From: Methylococcales bacterium
Lineage (GTDB): Bacteria > Pseudomonadota > Gammaproteobacteria > Methylococcales > Methylomonadaceae
NCBI GenBank assembly: GCA_028712795.1
Contig: JAQTPT010000014.1
Location: 1 to 64,000, forward strand
Reading direction: 5' to 3'
Length of the DNA: 64,000 nt
The position numbers and the translations under genes are program-made. This document shows positions 9,220-18,977 of this stretch, piece after piece. The first letter of the stretch is position 1, and the number at the start of each line of letters is the position of its first letter. The notes under the pieces were generated by a model that was given only the letters and a program-made list of their open reading frames with translations, searched no databases and was not told the DNA's origin.

Positions 9220-9906
9220 TCAATTCCCCACCTCCGGCGCGCCAAATACGATACCACGCTCGTAAGCCCTGACCACCAATTCGGCTCTGCGGGTTACGCC
9301 GAATTTCTGAAAGATCGGGCGAAGATGATTCTTGACGGTCTGCTCCTCGATTTCCAGGCGCCGGGCAATCTCCTTATTGCACTTGCCCTGGACCAGCCAT
9401 CGCAATACTTCAAACTCACGTGGAGTCAAGCCCAGATCGTGCGGATTGGAGATGACACGAAAACCAGCACTGCCACCCGCTTGTGCGTCAGTTTCGTTCG
9501 CTTTTACCACTCCGGCACCAAACGCCGAAGCGGGTAAACAAGGCCGCCCAGACAGCACATCACGCAACGACTCGACAAATTCCGGCCGCGAAACCGTTTT
9601 CGAAATAAACCCCATCGCCCCTAAGCGCAAGGACTCGTACACCAGCTTCCGACCGTCCAGTCCTGAAAAGATCGCCACGCACAAGCACGGAAACTCACGC
9701 CGCAACTCACTCAATCCCGTCAGGCCATCCTTGCCTGGGAATTGCACATCCAGCAGCACCAGGTTCAGCGGCTTGCTGCGGGCAATCGCCACGCCTTCAT
9801 CGACATTTTGAGCTTCATAAACGGAGATGTCCTGGAACATCTGCCGCAGCAGCAAGGCAACTCCTTCGCGGACGCAGAAATGATCGTCGATGAGAAGGAT
9901 GTTCAT
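9220..9906 (-). CDS. NarL/LuxR-type response regulator
   Basis: A 228-residue two-domain regulator. The receiver has the acidic pair Asp7-Asp8, phospho-site Asp53 (LLDVQFPG), a Ser/Thr position (AIFSG) and Lys (FISKTV). After a linker the C-terminal LuxR helix-turn-helix begins LTPREFEVLRWLVQGKCNKEIARRL and continues with EEQTVKNHL. It converges on the hybrid kinase with a 14-base gap, which suggests they form one pathway even though they are on opposite strands. Targets are unknown; the pentapeptide island starting 1 kb away is a possible but unproven target. Confidence 0.85.
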   Translation of the reverse strand: MNILLIDDHFCVREGVALLLRQMFQDISVYEAQNVDEGVAIARSKPLNLVLLDVQFPGKDGLTGLSELRREFPCLCVAIFSGLDGRKLVYESLRLGAMGFISKTVSRPEFVESLRDVLSGRPCLPASAFGAGVVKANETDAQAGGSAGFRVISNPHDLGLTPREFEVLRWLVQGKCNKEIARRLEIEEQTVKNHLRPIFQKFGVTRRAELVVRAYERGIVFGAPEVGN

Positions 9907-10220
9907 GGTTTTTCTTCTGCGAGAATGTTGCGGGCTAACATTATACCGCAGGATTCAAAAGTGGTTATAGGTACTTTGGTACTGGTACAAATGGGCTATT
10001 GTTTGAGCGGCGTGTTTTTTCAATAATTGCAAACAGAACGATAGGGCTAGATTAGGAGTTGCTAATTAAATAAAACGTAAGTGATTTTTTTATGGGTTTT
10101 ACTTAAATTTATATCGTAATTCACATTAAAATCAATTGCTCGCCTATTTACTCAACAATGCCTAACCAGGAAAGGAGCATTAAAATTTTTTTCATTATTT
10201 GAAATCACAGAGAGTTTGTC
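9907..10220. other. A/T-rich intergenic region, no gene seen
   Basis: A/T-rich DNA upstream of both the response regulator (minus) and the small gene at 10221 (plus), so promoters for both are expected. A Shine-Dalgarno-like GGAAAGGAGC near 10168-10177 is not followed by a usable start codon at normal distance. No open frame or RNA gene is convincing. Confidence 0.45.
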
Positions 10221-10505
10221 ATGAGCGATAGCAAGACATTTCACGGAGTCACCCAAGCGATCTTTGATTGCGTGAAGACGACAAGTGCGCAACAGCACGG
10301 AACAGTCTACAACCCGGCAAACGGGAATTCGGGCACGTCGAAGACCACGGGCACGGGGTGGGAGGTTGACATGACCTTCAATTTCGATCCATCCAGCGGC
10401 GACCTTGCCTATACAATCACATACAAGACGTGGATCGTCCCCGTAAGCAGCGTCTGGGACGGAATCTCCGACACCATCAACCTGTGCCGCAAACAGTGCG
10501 GTTGA
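10221..10505 (+). CDS. small hypothetical protein, 94 residues
   Basis: A 94-residue protein with ATG at 10221 and a purine-rich upstream stretch (CACAGAGAG). It has no signal peptide. The middle (residues 37-50) is rich in Gly, Ser and Thr (NGNSGTSKTTGTG), followed by alternating hydrophobic/polar residues that suggest beta strands (GWEVDMTFNFD, LAYTITYKTWIV). It ends with two cysteines (LCRKQCG). I do not recognise a family. It precedes the pentapeptide island on the same strand and shares its higher GC content, so it may belong to that transferred block. Confidence 0.5.
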   Translation: MSDSKTFHGVTQAIFDCVKTTSAQQHGTVYNPANGNSGTSKTTGTGWEVDMTFNFDPSSGDLAYTITYKTWIVPVSSVWDGISDTINLCRKQCG

Positions 10506-10616
10506 CCCAAAATATTGCGGCATTGTTCACGTACTTCTCGCGCCATGTGTACCGTTGCCTAAGGTGACGGCTTTTTCTCTGATCAGATGACTAATAATTA
10601 TTAAAGGTACACTTGC

Positions 10617-10795
10617 ATGGCAAATGCAGAGAATGAATTGATTACCTGCGCGACACCGCTTACAAGGATCAGATTCCAGAGTTTGGTAATACGCTACGCG
10701 CGATCGCCAGCCGGGGTGGCTACTCCATGGCGGATCTAAAGACACGGTTCGGCAACCCGACTCTGAGCCGGATCTTCGGTTCTATCTACGATTGA
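10617..10795 (+). pseudogene. frameshifted small gene of unknown family
   Basis: An ATG at 10617 with AAAGG upstream (10603-10607) opens a frame (MANAENE) that loses coding character within ten codons. The neighbouring frame then reads cleanly to a TGA at 10793-10795 (DYLRDTAYKDQIPEFGNTL, then GGYSMADLKTRFGNP). Joined by one frameshift near 10638 the two give a coherent product of about 59 residues. Family and function are not recognised. A sequencing error is possible. Confidence 0.4.
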
Positions 10796-10967
10796 TCCAG
10801 GGTTGACGACAGGAGGAATACAGGGACGATTAAATGAAACTGGAAACTCAACATAAAATTCAGGCGATGGGAAGGTGCGTGGGCCGCCCTAGCGACTCCA
10901 TTCACCGCTTGAGCATCTCACAACATCAAAGCCCCCTAATTTGACGGGGTACTAGCAGGGGGAATAT

Positions 10968-13346
10968 ATGGCTCCAACAGCCGTCGATAAATCCAATTCG
11001 CCATTTAAAAAACGTATATGGTTTTCTGCTTTGGCCGTGTTGTCCCTGGGCGGCATTGCGCCCTTGTCAGTTGGCCTGGTCAAAGCGGCCGCATCAGATG
11101 CACCGGCTTGCAGCACTACTGGCAAGAATTTTAGCGGCAAAGACCTGACTAACCACAATTTCCATGCCGACCCAGCGGGTTCGCTGGTAAGGGCTAACTT
11201 CGGCAACGCCAAATTGCGTGGTGCGGTTTTTAGCGGACAAGATTTGACGGAAGCTTGCTTCAACGGCGCCGATATGGGACCTTCAGATAAAGGCCCGGTT
11301 GATTTCACGCAAACCACGCTGAATAAAACCTCCTTCATCGGCGCAACTCTTGACCAAACCGATTTCACTTTTGCGACCATCAACTGCGCCGACTTTTCTC
11401 AGACTTCCCTGATGAAAGCCACTTTCGGCCCACGTCAAAACATCGTTGCCGGCAATGGATGCCGAACCAACTTCGTCAGTTCGGTGATCGACGTTAACGT
11501 CATCACCACAGACAACTGGGGCATGGTTGATTTCACCAACACCAATTTCAAAAACCTGTCGCCAGATACTTTTTCGCTGGCTGGCAAAGACATCACCGGC
11601 GCGATTCTGGTCAATGCCAATTTCAACGGCCTGGATCTCCAGGGCGCAAATCTGACCAATGTGGATTTGACTGGCGCGCAAATGATCAACGCCAAAATGA
11701 GCAACACGGCAATGAACGGCGTCAAATTGGTGAAGGCCAAAATGAATGGGGCAACGCTCAATTGCGCACGGTTCCATTACGGCAGTGGCAATAATCCTAA
11801 AAACTGCACCGCGCCCGACTCAACCGGGCCAAAAGCCGCCGATCTGACGCTGGCAACCATGCAACACGCCGATTTAACCAACGCCGTGCTTGATTTCGCT
11901 GTTTTGACCGGAGCCAACCTGTCCGGAGCCACGATGACCAAAGCCAGTTTGCAAAACGCCACGCTGGAAGCCACGCAAAAACCGGCAGTGGCTGCGGCAT
12001 CTTTTATCGGCACGGATTTGACCGGAGTCAATTTCATAAACGCGCACATCAACTTCGTCAGCTTCAACAACGTCATTCTAAGCCGGGCGGTTTTCGATGG
12101 CATGACTTTGGCTGGCACAACTTTCAACGGCTCAATTCTTCCTGACGCGAGTTTCAACGGAGCTACGTTGCAAAACGTCAGCTTCAACAGTGCCATTTTG
12201 CAAAAAGCTGATTTTACAGGCGCCACGATGATGACGAATCCTGTGACAGGAGGTTCTGGCGTGGATTTCAGTTGTACGCAATTGGGTGGAGCGATCTTCA
12301 AAGACGGCGGCGGGAAAATTCAAATCGCCAACTTTAATGCTGCTGTAATGCCTGCGGCTGACGATTGCTGTAAGCCCAAAGAGAACTTTACCTGGTGCGG
12401 AACAATTTCGCTGACGCAGGAGCCATACGGCCCTGTGACCTTTCCTCAGCTGGATGCGAACGTCACGCTGACTTGCCCGAACGGCGACACCGCTAATTGT
12501 TCAGGACTTCAATGGAAAATTCCAAAGTGGCAAACCAGTTTGTGCGGCAGTGGCCATAGTGTCGAAACCGTCTGGTCAAAGCCGGATTGCGACAGCGATC
12601 CCGGTAAAATTGTGGTCTTCAAGGATCATAATCTGGAAAACTGCGTCAAGGCAACGCTGCCTGGCCCACCAGCGAATGTGACCATTGAAACGGCGGCGCA
12701 GATTCGGCAGGTCACTTGTCCAGGCTTGGGAATCACCGATCTGACCGGATTGGAAAAATTCACCAACCTTGTAAAACTCGACCTGACCGCCAACAAACTG
12801 ACGCAATTCAGTCTGCCGTTGACCACGATTCAAACTCTCAGACTGGAGAACAATCAACTGACTACGTTAGATGTGTCGAAACTGGACGGCCTGGGCAATC
12901 TGGATGTTTCCGACAATCAACTGACAAATATAGGATTTTCGGCGAACGCTGCACCGTCGATTATGGATGTTTCAAACAATCAACTTACCAGCTTCGATCT
13001 GCCAATCCAGACTTCGCTGGTTTACGCCGATCTGTCGAACAACAAGCTGACAACCGTGCTGAATCAATTTAGTTCCAACCTGGAGGGCCTAACCGCTCTT
13101 ACCTATCTTGACCTGTCCCACAACTCACTGCCCGGCATTGGCTCCGTGGCAACACTGCTGCCAAACCCGCAAGGGTCGGGCAGCCTGCAATCGCTCTACG
13201 TAAGCTGCAATCCGACTTTCACTTGCTCCAGTCTGGAGTTGCCGGCCACTTCAGGCGTTTTGCAGAACAGCCAATGCGCAACCTATAACACACAAACCAA
13301 AACCTGGCTTCTGCTGACCAATCCGGAATGCCCCGGCAGCCAGTAA
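10968..13346 (+). CDS. secreted pentapeptide-repeat and leucine-rich-repeat protein
   Basis: A 792-residue protein with AGGGGGA before the ATG at 10968. Residues 16-42 form an N-terminal signal peptide (FSALAVLSLGGIAPLSVG, cut near VKAAA). Residues 52-470 are built mainly of pentapeptide repeats of the A(D/N)LXX type (GLDLQGANLTNVDLTGAQ), which fold as a right-handed quadrilateral beta-helix. A Cys-rich linker follows at 466-545 (DDCCKP and several isolated Cys). Residues 585-755 are leucine-rich repeats (LVKLDLTANKLTQ, LDVSDNQLT, ADLSNNKLT). The combination and export signal suggest a cell-surface or extracellular binding protein. It lies 36 bases upstream of the next gene on the same strand and so probably begins an operon. 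Confidence 0.75.
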   Translation: MAPTAVDKSNSPFKKRIWFSALAVLSLGGIAPLSVGLVKAAASDAPACSTTGKNFSGKDLTNHNFHADPAGSLVRANFGNAKLRGAVFSGQDLTEACFNGADMGPSDKGPVDFTQTTLNKTSFIGATLDQTDFTFATINCADFSQTSLMKATFGPRQNIVAGNGCRTNFVSSVIDVNVITTDNWGMVDFTNTNFKNLSPDTFSLAGKDITGAILVNANFNGLDLQGANLTNVDLTGAQMINAKMSNTAMNGVKLVKAKMNGATLNCARFHYGSGNNPKNCTAPDSTGPKAADLTLATMQHADLTNAVLDFAVLTGANLSGATMTKASLQNATLEATQKPAVAAASFIGTDLTGVNFINAHINFVSFNNVILSRAVFDGMTLAGTTFNGSILPDASFNGATLQNVSFNSAILQKADFTGATMMTNPVTGGSGVDFSCTQLGGAIFKDGGGKIQIANFNAAVMPAADDCCKPKENFTWCGTISLTQEPYGPVTFPQLDANVTLTCPNGDTANCSGLQWKIPKWQTSLCGSGHSVETVWSKPDCDSDPGKIVVFKDHNLENCVKATLPGPPANVTIETAAQIRQVTCPGLGITDLTGLEKFTNLVKLDLTANKLTQFSLPLTTIQTLRLENNQLTTLDVSKLDGLGNLDVSDNQLTNIGFSANAAPSIMDVSNNQLTSFDLPIQTSLVYADLSNNKLTTVLNQFSSNLEGLTALTYLDLSHNSLPGIGSVATLLPNPQGSGSLQSLYVSCNPTFTCSSLELPATSGVLQNSQCATYNTQTKTWLLLTNPECPGSQ

Positions 13347-13388
13347 AGCGCTGCTACCTTTTCGTCAACCCAACCAAGGAGTATGTTC

Positions 13389-16300
13389 ATGAGTACGCAA
13401 AATTCAACTTCTACCTGCAAAACTGACTCGAAAGAAGCTATCCGGCCTATGATGAAAACCGTTTTTCACGCCGACCTTTCAGACGCGCATCCCGGCGAAG
13501 AGTATTGGGTCCATGCCAACGGTAAACGGCATAAATTGGTTCCGCACACGAATGAAACCCGCGCCCAGTTGCGGGCCAGCTCCCCGCACCTCAATCACAT
13601 CCTCGACGAGCACCTGACGCATTTCACGGAACAAGCTGCGACCTTGCCCGCCGACCGTGCGCTGCGAGTTCACATTAAACACACGCTGAAAAACTTTCCC
13701 GGCGCCAAAGCCGAATTCGGCGTTCATCACGTGGCGATTCACGTTCCGCCCAAAGCCAGCCAATCGAAGTCGTTTGCTTTTGAAAAACAAATTGCTACGC
13801 CGCATGCGGCACCCATCAACTGGGTAACGACGGCGCAGGCGCTACTTTTTCATCATCCTGATCTGATCAACCATGACACGGATGCCACGAATACGATCAT
13901 GGACTATATGAATAATAATCTGGAAATCAGCGCCAAGATCAATCAGCTGGCCCAGCAAATGCGTGAGATGGGGCCGCCCACCGAAAAGTCTGGCTGGGCT
14001 TTGCTGGTTCCTTACGTACCGCCGAAATTCACGCGGCCTGAAGGCCCGATTCCGGGTATCAAAGATGAGGATATCGAAAAAATCGCGAAAGAAGCTCCAA
14101 CTGTTTTCGACGGCACTAAGACTTACTACAAGCATCAGCCAACCGGCGCCATTCAACTGGCAGCTGGCGACGCCATGACCGCTATGATGAAGGTGACGAA
14201 AAACGACAACTCTTTACGAGGCAAAAAGTGGCAATTGCAGGACGGCGCAAGTCTGACTCCTGCCAATCCGCATTCGTTAGCCGGTAGCAATCCACAGAAC
14301 TTGACCGGGCCAAGTCGGTTTCGCACCGCTGATATTGTGGCTGGAAGCGCTGCCTCGGGCGATCAATGGACTGCGGCAATTAGCAACACGGATTATGTTA
14401 GTGGTTTGATGACCACCATATCGGTAGTGGACAGCGCCAAGAAGCAGATCCAGATTGACCTAAGCAATCAATATATCCGCTATCTCGGCGCTTACATTCG
14501 ATTTTTTGACGCAGAAGGAACTATTATGAGCGTTCCGGATTGGAAACCTGACGATGGCGGCATTGTTGATGACATCATCAATGCATTGGACATTCAGTAT
14601 GATGACATGCGTTTTATCGGTTTCATCTCGCCAAAAAACAACATCATGGCAATTCCGATACCGCCCGATGGACAGTTGAGCGTCAAGGTGACTTTTCCAA
14701 AGGGAGCTGTCAAAGCCACGGTTTACGGAGCGGGTTTGGGAACCGGGGCGGATTTGTGGCCGAAGACGCCGGTAGTCGGCGGCGTGATGACAGCGTTGTG
14801 CAATCTGACTATCCCGACTTTTATGCTGGCTTTCGGCGCGGCGTCGCTAAGTAACAAGCCTCTGTACGACCTGCTGGGAAATCCTAAAGTCATCGGAGGA
14901 CTGATATTCGTCGGTGTTGGCTTTTTCGGCGCTCAATTCGCATCGAGCGGGGTCGAAAAGAAAATGAACTGGTCGGCGTTGACCAATTTGCTCAGCTTGT
15001 TGTTCGATAAAGCCGCGACCCGGGCCCTGATCTGGGTCGAAGCGCAAACAGCCGCGGAAGATGTCGCCGAGGAGATTCCCTTCGCCGGATGGATTGTGTT
15101 GGCGGTGAATATCGCCACTGGCATTGCGCAAATGGCCGAAACCATCATCGAAGTCTCCATGTCTCCCTGGAACATCGAAAATAACATAGCGCTTTCGATC
15201 CTGACGACCGTTACCGTTCATCCCGATCCGCGCCACAAAACAGCGTTTCCGTCAGGCAAAAACCGGCACTGTTCGGTTAAGATGATTTACAAAGACCAAC
15301 TGCGCGCTACCCTTGTTGACAGCTTTGACATTTCCGATGCGGACACCAGCCCAACTCTTACAGCGCTCTTTGAAAAAAACACGCTTGGAGGCGAGGTAAA
15401 ATTCGAGGCCGATTACTACGTCGGTGATTGGCTGGCCGCAAAAGCGACGACTGGATGGATGAAAAACGATGAAGCCGATGTCCAGCAAGTGGATCTGTTT
15501 TTGATCGAATTCCCTGTTCCACTGACCGAGAAAACCGTATACAGCCACACCCAAGTGCTGACCTATAAGGATAGCCAATACGGTTGGACGCCTACTCCGG
15601 ACGCGCCGGCATATGTATCGCCCAATGCTTCGCCGACAGGCAACGCCATTTCCACCTGGACGGGTTTGACGCTGAGCCAGCGTTCAGGCATGCTCGGTTT
15701 TGGATGGAAGGCCGCAGGAATGGGCATCACGTCATGCGTCAGCGGCGCCGGAGGTCAGTTGTACGGGATGGCTAACATCAACATCCCCGGTACGCCCATG
15801 ACTTCGGTGAAATTCCCGGCGTGTGGGCTCGATGGACAATCACTGCTGATATACGATCCCTACCCGCCCAAATTCCTGATGGGAAAAGACGGACAATGGG
15901 TGATAAAAGATGACCGTCCAGTACCTGACCCAAAGGACACAGTGCTTGGCGATTATTACGTTGATCCAACCAAGGCCGCCAATGCGCTCACAGAAGACGG
16001 CGGTTTTCACCTGCGCAAGGTGACGCTGGATGATATTACACCGTTCAACATGAGCTCAAACCAGCTGAGCCATGCGCGGTTTCAGTACCCGCCGGATTCA
16101 ATCGTACTGCATCCTTCCGGCAACGTCATCGCGGTTAACACCCAGTTCTGCAAAATTCAGGTTGCCAAGCTGGTGCTCGACGGCGATCAGGATAAAAACG
16201 TGCCGCTGGCGCGTGTTTATGCCGGTGAAGCCTTGAACACGGATCGGCCCGGATTGGTGTTCCATCCAATTGCCGTCACGTCTTCGTACGACGGCACGCT

Positions 16301-16796
16301 GATGGTGCTGGAAGACACCAAATGGTCGAGCGGGACAGTAGCAACAGTTGTCGCCCGCATCCAGGCTTTCGATTTGATGGGCCATCCGGTCAACCGTTTC
16401 TTCGACGACGGCAATCAGCCGACTTCGTTCCTGTATCTGGCGGATCCGGTCAACAACAACTATCTGGATATGGTCGCCGTGGGCGATCAAAAAATGACTT
16501 ACATTTACGTGCTTTATAACCAACCTGATCCAAAGGTTTCCGGCAATTATCTGTTCTTCATGGACGTTTACCAGTACGGAGCGAGCAAACCAGCGCATAA
16601 TCCTCTGCTAACGGCAAAAAACGTGATCGGCGCGAAGATGACGGCAGATATGTGGCACACGGTCTACACGCTGAATTATGACATGGTCACCGATGGTCAA
16701 GGCCATCACGCCGGGCCTGTCACTGCCAGCACAGGCCCAGATGGGCGCACCGTGCCTTCAGTCAGCGAATGGCTGCCTTCAACCCCAACCAAGTAA
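13389..16796 (+). CDS. large protein of unknown function in the pentapeptide island
   Basis: An 1135-residue protein from ATG 13389; AAGGAG at 13376-13381 is correctly spaced for this ATG but too close to the ATG at 13383. There is no obvious signal peptide. The N-terminal 450 residues are soluble-looking. Three hydrophobic stretches follow at about 463-490 (IPTFMLAFGAASL), 500-520 (VIGGLIFVGVGFFGA) and 565-590 (GWIVLAVNIATGIAQ). The C-terminal 400 residues are rich in aromatic/Gly turns (HPSGNVIAVNTQ, SSYDGTLMVLED) that could form a beta-propeller. I know no family for it. Membrane insertion or pore formation is possible from the hydrophobic centre, but that is inference. It lies between two secreted repeat proteins and is probably cotranscribed with them. 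Confidence 0.65.
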   Translation: MSTQNSTSTCKTDSKEAIRPMMKTVFHADLSDAHPGEEYWVHANGKRHKLVPHTNETRAQLRASSPHLNHILDEHLTHFTEQAATLPADRALRVHIKHTLKNFPGAKAEFGVHHVAIHVPPKASQSKSFAFEKQIATPHAAPINWVTTAQALLFHHPDLINHDTDATNTIMDYMNNNLEISAKINQLAQQMREMGPPTEKSGWALLVPYVPPKFTRPEGPIPGIKDEDIEKIAKEAPTVFDGTKTYYKHQPTGAIQLAAGDAMTAMMKVTKNDNSLRGKKWQLQDGASLTPANPHSLAGSNPQNLTGPSRFRTADIVAGSAASGDQWTAAISNTDYVSGLMTTISVVDSAKKQIQIDLSNQYIRYLGAYIRFFDAEGTIMSVPDWKPDDGGIVDDIINALDIQYDDMRFIGFISPKNNIMAIPIPPDGQLSVKVTFPKGAVKATVYGAGLGTGADLWPKTPVVGGVMTALCNLTIPTFMLAFGAASLSNKPLYDLLGNPKVIGGLIFVGVGFFGAQFASSGVEKKMNWSALTNLLSLLFDKAATRALIWVEAQTAAEDVAEEIPFAGWIVLAVNIATGIAQMAETIIEVSMSPWNIENNIALSILTTVTVHPDPRHKTAFPSGKNRHCSVKMIYKDQLRATLVDSFDISDADTSPTLTALFEKNTLGGEVKFEADYYVGDWLAAKATTGWMKNDEADVQQVDLFLIEFPVPLTEKTVYSHTQVLTYKDSQYGWTPTPDAPAYVSPNASPTGNAISTWTGLTLSQRSGMLGFGWKAAGMGITSCVSGAGGQLYGMANINIPGTPMTSVKFPACGLDGQSLLIYDPYPPKFLMGKDGQWVIKDDRPVPDPKDTVLGDYYVDPTKAANALTEDGGFHLRKVTLDDITPFNMSSNQLSHARFQYPPDSIVLHPSGNVIAVNTQFCKIQVAKLVLDGDQDKNVPLARVYAGEALNTDRPGLVFHPIAVTSSYDGTLMVLEDTKWSSGTVATVVARIQAFDLMGHPVNRFFDDGNQPTSFLYLADPVNNNYLDMVAVGDQKMTYIYVLYNQPDPKVSGNYLFFMDVYQYGASKPAHNPLLTAKNVIGAKMTADMWHTVYTLNYDMVTDGQGHHAGPVTASTGPDGRTVPSVSEWLPSTPTK

Positions 16797-16902
16797 CCCG
16801 ATTATGAACAGTTTGTAGTCCTTATTTCAGGCGGAAAGGCTCGGCTGTCAAAACCTGCCGGCGGAAATCGGGGCTACGAACAATTTTCCAAGGAGAAAAT
16901 CC

Positions 16903-18924
16903 ATGAAAAACCAGTCGCGCAAGGCTCCGGTATTCTCTGTTGCTCTGTGGGTGATCGCGCAATTCGCGGCTTGGCCTGCCATATCCCAGCAACTGCGGGA
17001 GCCGGCCGATCAACAATCGCCAAGTTCGAAAACCGTTACTTTCAATAGTGCGATGCATCGCACTATGAACGGCGTGCTTCCATTTTCCTGTCCGGACTGC
17101 GATCTGAGCGGCATGGATTTTTCCGGACGGGATTTGACTAATGCCAATCTGGCAGACGCGAATCTTACCAAGGCAAATTTTAGCAATGCCATATTGAACG
17201 GCGCGGTGTTAACAAAGGCGAATCTGACTGCGGCCAATCTGGATGGAGCACATTTGCTCAAATCGAATCGCGGCCCTGCCACATTGGCTTTGGCCATCCT
17301 GGATGGCGCCACCATAAAACACGCACAACTGGAAGGCGCGGATTTACAATTCGCTTCTATGATTGGTACTGATTTTAGCGGTAGCGAGTTGGTCAAAGCG
17401 ACAATCAAGCCGGGAACCCGAACTGATGATAAACACACTGCAAACGATATGGTAACCTGTGGCAGCGCTAAACTTTCTTCATTGACCAGCCGGATTTACG
17501 TTTCACCCAGTGGCGCGGACCGCAATGACTGTGGCGCCAGTATTGCCCAAGCGTGTCAAACCATCGCCAAGGGCATTGCCCGCTGCCCGGCCTCCGGTTG
17601 TGGAGTGCTGGTTGAGTGGGCGCAATACAATCAGACCGACACTTTGCTGCTGCGCAATGGAGTGAATGTTTATGGCGGCTGTTTAACCACCGGTCAATCC
17701 CAGGCAGGACTGGCTTCGGTAATCAACGCGCCCGGCGGGGGGAAGGCGGCAGTCCAGGCCAGTCAAATCAACAGCCCGACAGTTTTTCAAGGATTCAAGG
17801 TGATTGGTACTACAACTTCCGGAAATAACGGGGTAGCCAGTAATACGTTTTTGGTTAGCAACAGTTCCAGTCTCGCGGTATTAGATGCTGAAGTGGTTGC
17901 TGGCGGCGGGGCGATCGCAAATAACGGCGATAAAGGACTCCCTGGCGCACCTGGCGGCAAGGCCAATGTGCGAAGCGGCGGCACCGTAGCCACTTCCAGC
18001 GCCTATAGAAACTGCATCAATAGTTCAGGTGGTAATGGCGGCGCGGCGAGACATATCAGCTTTGACTCCAATTTTTGGGGAAATCCCACAAACATCAAAG
18101 TGAGCTGTGAGGGGGGGAATTCATGTTACGGTTATGCTGGTAGTCCTGGAACCACCGGTTCATGGGTTGGTGGAGGAAATATTGGCGAAGACAAATTAGT
18201 GAATTGCTTAGTTACCAATGCAGGCAATGGCAGTCCAGGAAATCCCGGTGTCAATGTTGCTTGCGGTATCGGGGGTATTGTTTCATCTAACAATGCAGGA
18301 AGCTTCTCTGGTTCCGTGTGGTCTCCCGGCACAGGAGGGCAAGGGCAGCCAGGAGGCGATGCAAGCGGAGGCGGGGGCGGCGGCTCGGGTGGGTTTCATG
18401 GGGCTAACTGCTTCGGCGCCATTGAGAACACAGGAGGTCAGGGCGGCGGCGGTGGCGCCGGGGGGTGCGGCGGTCAGGGAGGGCCGGGCGGCCAGCAAGG
18501 CGGTGGATCATTTGCAATGGTAGTACTCAACTCAACGATCAGCCTTGAAAAAACCTGGGTGATTGGAGGCAGGGGCGGTGTTGGCGGCAGAGGCGGCGAC
18601 AGCGGTCAAGGTGGCTCAAGCGGTGCTGGCGCATCCGGCAGCTCAGGAGAGTGTACCCTCGGCACTTGTGCAGGCACTGGCGGGTCCGGTAATAATGGAG
18701 GGATTGGAGGTTCCGGCGGCGGCGGCGCTGGCGGCAATGGCGGTCCAGCGGTAGGCATTGCCTTAGTGGGCGGCTCAAAGGTCAGTGGAAGCGTGGTGTA
18801 CTACGAAGGGGCGCCGGGCCTGCCTGGTCAGCCCGGCAAAGGTAGCGCAACGGAGAAAAATTGTACCAGTCCCGATGGAGCCGGCGGTTTGGATGGGTTG
18901 GTGTCAGACATGCGCCAGTATTGA
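16903..18924 (+). CDS. secreted pentapeptide, beta-helix and glycine-rich protein
   Basis: A 673-residue protein with AAGGAG (16889-16894) before ATG 16903. Residues 1-30 are a signal peptide (FSVALWVIAQFAAWPA). Residues 60-165 are pentapeptide repeats (LTNANLADANLTKANFSNA). Residues 195-310 look like a DUF1565-type parallel beta-helix start (RIYVSPSGADRNDCG, then ACQTIAKGI). From about 335 on the chain is extremely Gly-rich with GGxGG and GxxGxxG runs resembling polymorphic surface proteins, ending GLDGLVSDMRQY. Cysteines recur through the second half. It resembles the first island protein at its N-terminus, suggesting a common export or assembly role. Function is unknown; surface display or matrix is likely. 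Confidence 0.7.
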   Translation: MKNQSRKAPVFSVALWVIAQFAAWPAISQQLREPADQQSPSSKTVTFNSAMHRTMNGVLPFSCPDCDLSGMDFSGRDLTNANLADANLTKANFSNAILNGAVLTKANLTAANLDGAHLLKSNRGPATLALAILDGATIKHAQLEGADLQFASMIGTDFSGSELVKATIKPGTRTDDKHTANDMVTCGSAKLSSLTSRIYVSPSGADRNDCGASIAQACQTIAKGIARCPASGCGVLVEWAQYNQTDTLLLRNGVNVYGGCLTTGQSQAGLASVINAPGGGKAAVQASQINSPTVFQGFKVIGTTTSGNNGVASNTFLVSNSSSLAVLDAEVVAGGGAIANNGDKGLPGAPGGKANVRSGGTVATSSAYRNCINSSGGNGGAARHISFDSNFWGNPTNIKVSCEGGNSCYGYAGSPGTTGSWVGGGNIGEDKLVNCLVTNAGNGSPGNPGVNVACGIGGIVSSNNAGSFSGSVWSPGTGGQGQPGGDASGGGGGGSGGFHGANCFGAIENTGGQGGGGGAGGCGGQGGPGGQQGGGSFAMVVLNSTISLEKTWVIGGRGGVGGRGGDSGQGGSSGAGASGSSGECTLGTCAGTGGSGNNGGIGGSGGGGAGGNGGPAVGIALVGGSKVSGSVVYYEGAPGLPGQPGKGSATEKNCTSPDGAGGLDGLVSDMRQY

Positions 18925-18977
18925 CTATGAACCTTCCTGGAAACTTCGAAGCCTTCAGGAAGATCGGAGAGAGTTAT

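Noticed and set aside
11283..12301. Long minus-strand ORFs across the pentapeptide gene
   Set aside because: Shadow frames caused by the regular repeat codons; the plus-strand gene has start, export signal and repeat pattern.
18218..18523. Open frames opposite or shifted to the glycine-rich gene
   Set aside because: GC-rich Gly codons leave all frames open; the signal peptide and ribosome binding site identify the frame of 16903 as the real one.
18350..18780. CRISPR- or microsatellite-like repeats
   Set aside because: The GGC/GGT-rich repetition is coding for the Gly-rich tail, with no fixed repeat-spacer spacing.
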